From Gp6-AA45 sp035652075 (lineage in GTDB: Bacteria > Acidobacteriota > Vicinamibacteria > Vicinamibacterales > CAVVIG01): 64,000 nt of DNA. Shown here piece by piece: positions 60,311 through 64,000 of this stretch; position 1 is the first letter of the stretch; the number at the start of each line of letters is the position of its first letter. The notes beneath the pieces are model-generated. The model saw only the letters and a list, made by a program, of their open reading frames with translations. It searched no databases and was not told the DNA's origin. The stretch lies in contig DASREL010000085.1 of the NCBI GenBank assembly GCA_035652075.1, positions 10,557-74,556 of the forward strand, written 5' to 3'. The position numbers and the translations under genes were made by a program.

Positions 60311-60448
60311 GGACATCGAGTCTACATGAGCCGTTTTACGGCGGACCAGCGCGTGTGTCGGTAGCCGCGCTCGAACGTGCGGGGGAGTGCGTTGGAGAGC
60401 GAGCGGACCAGAGGGCCGGCGGGTTGCACCCCGCCCGGCCTTCTCGGC

Positions 60449-60454
60449 TAAAGT
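60449..60454 (+). promoter_or_regulatory. -10-like TAAAGT before 60461 gene
   Basis: TAAAGT ends exactly 6 nt before GTG 60461; the spacer CACAGG is not a usable Shine-Dalgarno at that distance. Confidence 0.45.
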
Positions 60455-60460
60455 CACAGG

Positions 60461-60781
60461 GTGAATTGGCAACGGGCCAACATCCAGGCGGCCGCCACCT
60501 ACCTTCGCGAACGCATCGCCTCCGGTTCAACAGATCCCAAGACCAAAGCGGTTTACGAAGGGCTGCTCGACGTGCTCGACCCCACGCGCCGCGCGACACG
60601 CATGCAGCGCGAGATGGCGTCGGCGGCGCAAGCGGCGGCGACCGTCAAGGCGGCGCGCGAGCGCCGGTCGAGCGACCGCCGCGCCCGAGTCGATCGGCGC
60701 AAGCAGAACCTTGGCAGTCCGACGGGTGTCGAACGGCGATCCGGTCAGGAACGCCGGACCGGCCGCGATCGCCGATCGTAG
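60461..60781 (+). CDS. Small Arg-rich protein, unknown function
   Basis: A 106-residue protein. The N-terminal half is helical (NIQAAATYLRERIASGS, VYEGLLDVLD). The C-terminal half is extremely basic with repeated RR pairs (RRSSDRRARVDRR, ERRSGQERRTGRDRRS). The RRxGxxRR pattern also appears at the N-terminus of the receiver-like protein at 59395. RNA, DNA or membrane-phosphate binding is conceivable but unproven. It overlaps the convergent DMFase-like gene by 37 bp. Confidence 0.72.
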   Translation: MNWQRANIQAAATYLRERIASGSTDPKTKAVYEGLLDVLDPTRRATRMQREMASAAQAAATVKAARERRSSDRRARVDRRKQNLGSPTGVERRSGQERRTGRDRRS

Positions 60782-62229
60782 ATCCACGATATCAGGACGT
60801 ACGCGAGCGCGCCGATCGCGGCGACGATGACGATCGTGCTCGGCATCGCATCGCGACCCGATGAGTGAATTGGCCGCGGCGTGACCGTCAGCATCCGATT
60901 CAACACGTTGCGCATGACCTGCTGCGCGCGTGCGTCGACGCGCGATGGATGCCACGCCGGCGCGTTGTAATCGTCCAGCCCCCAGTTCCATTGCATCGAT
61001 CCCGTCGCGAACACGAGCGCACCGCTGGGCGCTTCGTACATCGTCATGTCGCTGTAGCGCGTGCGGCCCTGATCGGTGAACGGCGAATGCGCGAGGCGTT
61101 CGAGATGCGGCGGCGACGCATCGCCGTAGATGGCATCGACTTCGTAGCCGAGCAATCCTTTCAAGGCGTCGCCACTGCGCAAGCCTGTTTCGGCGAACGC
61201 CCAGTGACTCGGGTTTGTGATGACGATGTCGGCGTCGACCGGATCGGCGGCGTACATGACGCCGACGAGACGTTCTTCCGGACGTGACACAGGTCGATCG
61301 CGAAACCGGCCGGTGACGTAGCGATCGTTGCGCGGATCGCCGTCGATCGCGAGCGGATCCTGTTCGCCGGCGACCTCCTTGTAGGCCACGATCGTGCGGT
61401 CGCTCTGTTCGAAGCGGATCTGCCAGTAGCCGGCATCCGCACCGAGAAACATCAGGCTGACGCCGCGATCGCGCGCGGCTTCGAGGCGGCTGCGCATCTG
61501 CCACGACCAATATTCGTCGTGGCCGACGCTGAGCAGCACCTTGCCGTTCACGTCACGTTCGTGCGTATCGACGTCGGTCACGTACTTGACGTCGTATCCT
61601 TCTCGCTCGAGGAACCGGACGGCGTTGTATTCCCATCGGCGCAGAAAATCGCCGGCGCCGTCGAGGCGCACGCCGTACGGGTTCGTCGCGTACGGCCGAT
61701 CGAACGACACCTTGCGCGCCGGCGCGCCGTTGCTGTTGAACGCGTAGAGCGACTTGCCGCCCCAGTTGTTGTACGCCGCGAACGTCGTCACGCTCGACTG
61801 GAACACGATCGGCGCCGCCCGCTCGTCATCGCGCACGACGAACACGATGGACGACTGCCTACCGTCGCTCGTCGTCAACCGTGCGAGATAAATCCCGGTC
61901 GGCCACGACGTCGTATCGATGCGAACCGGATCGTTCCAGCGGCACTCAATCAGTCCGGTTTGCGCGTCGACGACCGGCGGTGGTTGCACGACGCCTGTTC
62001 GCTCGATCGGTCCAGCGTAGCGGCGCGCACCGGCCCCGTCGTACCACCCCATGCGAAAGACATCGATCGTGTATCGCGCGGCGGTCGTGTTGATGAAGAG
62101 GTCGATCGGTTCGCCGTGGTTGACGCTGGTTTTCGACGCGAACCCTTCGATTTCGCCGTGAAGCGCAGGGTTGGTGATTTCCCAGGCGGGAGCGAGCGTC
62201 AGCGCCAGAACCAATCCGAGCAGCGGCAT
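60745..62229 (-). CDS. N,N-dimethylformamidase beta subunit-like protein
   Basis: A 494-residue exported protein with a signal peptide (residues 1-14). An N-terminal beta-sandwich is followed by a large domain with AAYNNWGGKSLYAFNS, LEREGYDVKYVTDVD, LSVGHDEYWSWQMR and GADAGYWQIRFE, the pattern of the DMFase-beta-like family. The C-terminus has a membrane helix (about 468-486) and a basic tail (YDRRSRPVRRS), so the protein is anchored with its body in the periplasm. Real DMFase activity is not implied; most homologues are uncharacterised. Confidence 0.87.
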   Translation of the reverse strand: MPLLGLVLALTLAPAWEITNPALHGEIEGFASKTSVNHGEPIDLFINTTAARYTIDVFRMGWYDGAGARRYAGPIERTGVVQPPPVVDAQTGLIECRWNDPVRIDTTSWPTGIYLARLTTSDGRQSSIVFVVRDDERAAPIVFQSSVTTFAAYNNWGGKSLYAFNSNGAPARKVSFDRPYATNPYGVRLDGAGDFLRRWEYNAVRFLEREGYDVKYVTDVDTHERDVNGKVLLSVGHDEYWSWQMRSRLEAARDRGVSLMFLGADAGYWQIRFEQSDRTIVAYKEVAGEQDPLAIDGDPRNDRYVTGRFRDRPVSRPEERLVGVMYAADPVDADIVITNPSHWAFAETGLRSGDALKGLLGYEVDAIYGDASPPHLERLAHSPFTDQGRTRYSDMTMYEAPSGALVFATGSMQWNWGLDDYNAPAWHPSRVDARAQQVMRNVLNRMLTVTPRPIHSSGRDAMPSTIVIVAAIGALAYVLISWIYDRRSRPVRRS

Positions 62230-62236
62230 TCGGCCG

Positions 62237-62242
62237 TAATAT
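62237..62242 (+). promoter_or_regulatory. -10-like TAATAT, nearly palindromic, in a 19-bp divergent gap
   Basis: TAATAT ends 6 nt before GTG 62249. On the other strand the overlapping TATTAC (62236-62241) ends 6 nt before ATG 62229. One island appears to serve both genes. Confidence 0.5.
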
Positions 62243-62248
62243 TCTCCC

Positions 62249-62737
62249 GTGGCTCAGACCAATAACCAAAAGATGATGGCTGAGATAGACGGCGACTTCG
62301 TCGTCTTTCTCATCGGCATGCGCATCAACAAGCCATGGAAGATCCACAAGTGGCTGCCGGTCGCGCTGGCGATGCCGAAGATGCTCAAAGAACTCGACGC
62401 GACGCCTGACGCCGGCCTGTTGGGTTACGACCAGTATCTGGGCGTCATCGTGCAGTACTGGCGATCGTTCGAGCATCTCGAGCGCTACGCGCGCGCCAAA
62501 GAGAAGCAGCACTGGCCGGCGTGGATCGACTTCCACAAGAAGGTCGGCATGGCATCCGGTGACGTCGGCATCTGGCACGAGACGTACAAAGTCGCGGCCG
62601 GCCAGTACGAATGCGTGTACGGCGCGATGCCGCCGAAGGGGCTCGGCAAGGCAGGACGCCTCGTCCCCGCAACCGGCGCGCGCGATTCCGCACGCGGACG
62701 GATGAACGGCGCCGCAACGCAGCCAGCCAACGCGTGA
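62249..62737 (+). CDS. DUF4188 family protein
   Basis: A 162-residue protein with the family blocks VVFLIGMRINKPWKIHKWLPVALAMPKML, GLLGYDQYLGVIVQYWRSFEHLERYAR, WPAWIDFHKK and VGIWHETYKV. It looks like a ferredoxin-fold or monooxygenase-like small protein; homologues are annotated without function or as phenylacetaldoxime-dehydratase-related. The start is GTG 62249. It overlaps tadA by GTGA, so the two are translationally coupled. Confidence 0.88.
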   Translation: MAQTNNQKMMAEIDGDFVVFLIGMRINKPWKIHKWLPVALAMPKMLKELDATPDAGLLGYDQYLGVIVQYWRSFEHLERYARAKEKQHWPAWIDFHKKVGMASGDVGIWHETYKVAAGQYECVYGAMPPKGLGKAGRLVPATGARDSARGRMNGAATQPANA

Positions 62738-63186
62738 CCGACGTTTCGCACGACACCCTGATGCTCGCCGCGCTCGACGAAGCGCGGCGTGCGCGCGACG
62801 CGGGCGAAGTGCCGATCGGCGCCGTCGTCGCGCTCGACGGCGACATCGTCGGACGCGGCTTCAATCAGCCGATTTCGTCGGGCGATCCGACGGCGCACGC
62901 GGAGATCGTGGCGATCCGCGATGCGGCGAAGCGAGTCGGCAACTATCGCCTGACCGGTGCGGTCTTGTGCGTCACGATCGAGCCGTGCCTGATGTGCGTC
63001 GGCGCGCTCGTCCACGCGCGGATCGGCACGCTCGTCTACGGCGCCGCCGAACCGAAGATGGGCGCGATCGCGTCCACGGTCCGCGGCGGCGAACTGCCCG
63101 GCCACAACCACCGGTTCGAGGTCGTCGCCGTCCGCGAGGCCGAGTGCCGCGAGCTGATGCAGGAATTTTTCCGGAACCGCCGGTAA
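62734..63186 (+). CDS. tadA: tRNA adenosine(34) deaminase TadA
   Basis: A 150-residue zinc deaminase. HAE at 55-57 provides the zinc ligand and catalytic Glu, and PCLMC (84-88) the two cysteines. GEVPIGAVVALDG and the C-terminal ECRELMQEFFRNRR helix are TadA-specific. It converts A34 to inosine in tRNA-Arg(ACG), the tRNA encoded 6.7 kb upstream. The start is the GTG overlapping the DUF4188 stop. Confidence 0.95.
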   Translation: MTDVSHDTLMLAALDEARRARDAGEVPIGAVVALDGDIVGRGFNQPISSGDPTAHAEIVAIRDAAKRVGNYRLTGAVLCVTIEPCLMCVGALVHARIGTLVYGAAEPKMGAIASTVRGGELPGHNHRFEVVAVREAECRELMQEFFRNRR

Positions 63187-63275
63187 GAATCCCCGCCACG
63201 ATCGCCACGCTTTGCGATTTTCCCAATGAAACCGGCTGGTACCGCCGTTGCCTTGTCGACCGTCAGGAGATTTCT

Positions 63276-63617
63276 GTGACGAAACTGATTGCGGCGATTG
63301 CGCTCGCGGCGGCCGTGGCCACGACGACGAGCGTGGAGACGGTGTGGAAGACGCGTCAGGCGCTGGCGGGGAAGAGCGTGACGGTCAAGGGCAAGGTCGT
63401 GAAGTACAACGGCGGCATCCTCGGCGTGAACTGGATCCACCTGCAGGACGGCACCGGCAACGCGAAGGACAACACGAACGATCTGACCGTGACGAGCACC
63501 GATGAAACGAAAGTCGGCGCGGAGATTACCGTCACCGGCGTCGTCACGATCAACAAGGACCTCGGGTCGGGCTACAACTACCCGGTCATCATCGAGAAAG
63601 CGAAGATCGCGCGCTAA
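63276..63617 (+). CDS. Exported OB-fold protein
   Basis: A 113-residue protein with a signal peptide (residues 1-19). The OB-fold-like beta barrel reads SVTVKGKVVKYNGGILGVNWIHLQDGTG, NDLTVTSTD and EITVTGVVTINKDLGSG. It resembles tRNA-anti-type OB-fold or NrfJ-like small periplasmic proteins. AGGAG 6 nt before GTG 63276 fixes the start. Its TAA stop overlaps the TAG of the convergent lipoprotein gene in CTAA. Confidence 0.85.
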   Translation: MTKLIAAIALAAAVATTTSVETVWKTRQALAGKSVTVKGKVVKYNGGILGVNWIHLQDGTGNAKDNTNDLTVTSTDETKVGAEITVTGVVTINKDLGSGYNYPVIIEKAKIAR

Positions 63618-64000
63618 CGGCAGCTGCCCGTCGCGCGAACCGACTGCACGTCGACCTGATGCGACGGCTTGGTGACTTCTGTCTTCATCCCCGAGGTTCC
63701 GACGGGACGCTCGGCCAGTTTCGTTTCGGCTTTCGCGCCGTTGTTTTCGACGGTGATCGTCGCATCGCCGGTCGCGCCATTCTCCTCGAAGACGACTTTG
63801 GCGGTCTTGCCGGCGTCATGTGACGGCGAGTAGGTGCCCTTCACTTCGACTTCCTCGCCCACGTGTCCTTCGAGCTCGCGAGTCGACGTCAGCCAGTAGA
63901 TCGCCTGCGGATTCGTCTTCTTCCCGTCTCGCACCTCGGTGATGTCGGTCAGCACGAGCGTGTCGGCCTTCGTGCCGTTGGCCACGCACCCGCTGAGGGT
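63614..64000 (-). CDS. Putative lipoprotein, 5' end outside the window
   Basis: The frame is open to the last base. The visible N-terminus reads TLSGCVANGTKADTLVL, with LSGC as a good lipobox, so the signal peptide begins beyond the window. The mature part has VRDGKKTNPQAIYWL, GHVGEEVEVKGTYSP and Thr/Val-rich strands, probably another small beta barrel like its convergent neighbour. A GTG inside the frame at 63985 would remove the lipobox and is rejected as start. Function unknown. Confidence 0.8.
   Translation of the reverse strand, partial: TLSGCVANGTKADTLVLTDITEVRDGKKTNPQAIYWLTSTRELEGHVGEEVEVKGTYSPSHDAGKTAKVVFEENGATGDATITVENNGAKAETKLAERPVGTSGMKTEVTKPSHQVDVQSVRATGSCR

Noticed and set aside
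1..64000. Mobile elements, integrases, toxin-antitoxin or phage-defence genes
   Set aside because: None was found: no transposase, recombinase or restriction motifs, and no target-site-like duplications around any gene.

Overview
The window is a compact, GC-rich bacterial chromosome segment with about 63 protein genes and one tRNA. No insertion sequence, prophage, plasmid or CRISPR feature was seen. Several traits point to Acidobacteriota, probably a Vicinamibacteria-like soil lineage: two MacB/FtsX-type 'ADOP' permeases (one behind a PadR regulator), a Ser/Thr kinase fused to PD40 propeller repeats, DUF5666 and YXWGXW-repeat proteins, and heavy use of GTG/TTG starts. This is inference from gene content, not from a marker gene. 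No gap between genes exceeds 300 bases.

Layout. 1-3241: the end of an amino-sugar/glycan operon (Gfo/Idh oxidoreductase, hexapeptide acetyltransferase, GT2, DegT aminotransferase). 3210-4882: two exported proteins. 5012-9865: the three-gene proton-translocating transhydrogenase pntAA-pntAB-pntB, coupled to an OafA-type acyltransferase. 9887-16396: an envelope-glycan block (polytopic protein, FkbM methyltransferase, SGNH protein, GT-C-like enzyme with a large lumenal insert, GH88/105 hydrolase). 16364-23405: glucokinase, a BRCT/MerR-like/TPR fusion, a DEAD-box helicase with infA, and an acyl-CoA synthetase/ACP/PlsC fusion. 23431-34608: epimerase, ClpP, Ca2+/H+ exchanger, CCA-type nucleotidyltransferase, SDR, M20 peptidase, proline dehydrogenase, PlsB-like acyltransferase and NAD-isocitrate dehydrogenase. 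34624-42214: transketolase, Spy-like protein, response regulator, NadE, DUF72, FtsH. 42196-53287: M1 peptidase, kinase, dehydrogenase, PadR/permease, MoeA/MoaB. 53306-64000: GH3 hexosaminidase, GIY-YIG nuclease, tRNA-Arg(ACG), GT2, second permease, small regulators, DMFase-like protein, TadA and two small exported proteins.

Expression signals are unusual and consistent. More than twenty transcription units have a TANNNT -10-like box 6-15 nt before the start codon and usually no Shine-Dalgarno, which suggests widespread leaderless transcription. Genes with real Shine-Dalgarno sequences (20844, 30294, 37071, 4882, 39423, 63276) are the minority. One GT2 gene has such a box placed so that translation would begin on ATC.

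Convergent genes are packed tightly: stops overlap, share a palindromic tetranucleotide, or are separated only by hairpins built from 7-9 bp degenerate repeats that contain the stop codons. One array is translated as a tail on transketolase and another lies in frame inside a GIY-YIG protein. These arrays, a recurring stop-codon hairpin and the leaderless promoter pattern are the least explained parts of the window.
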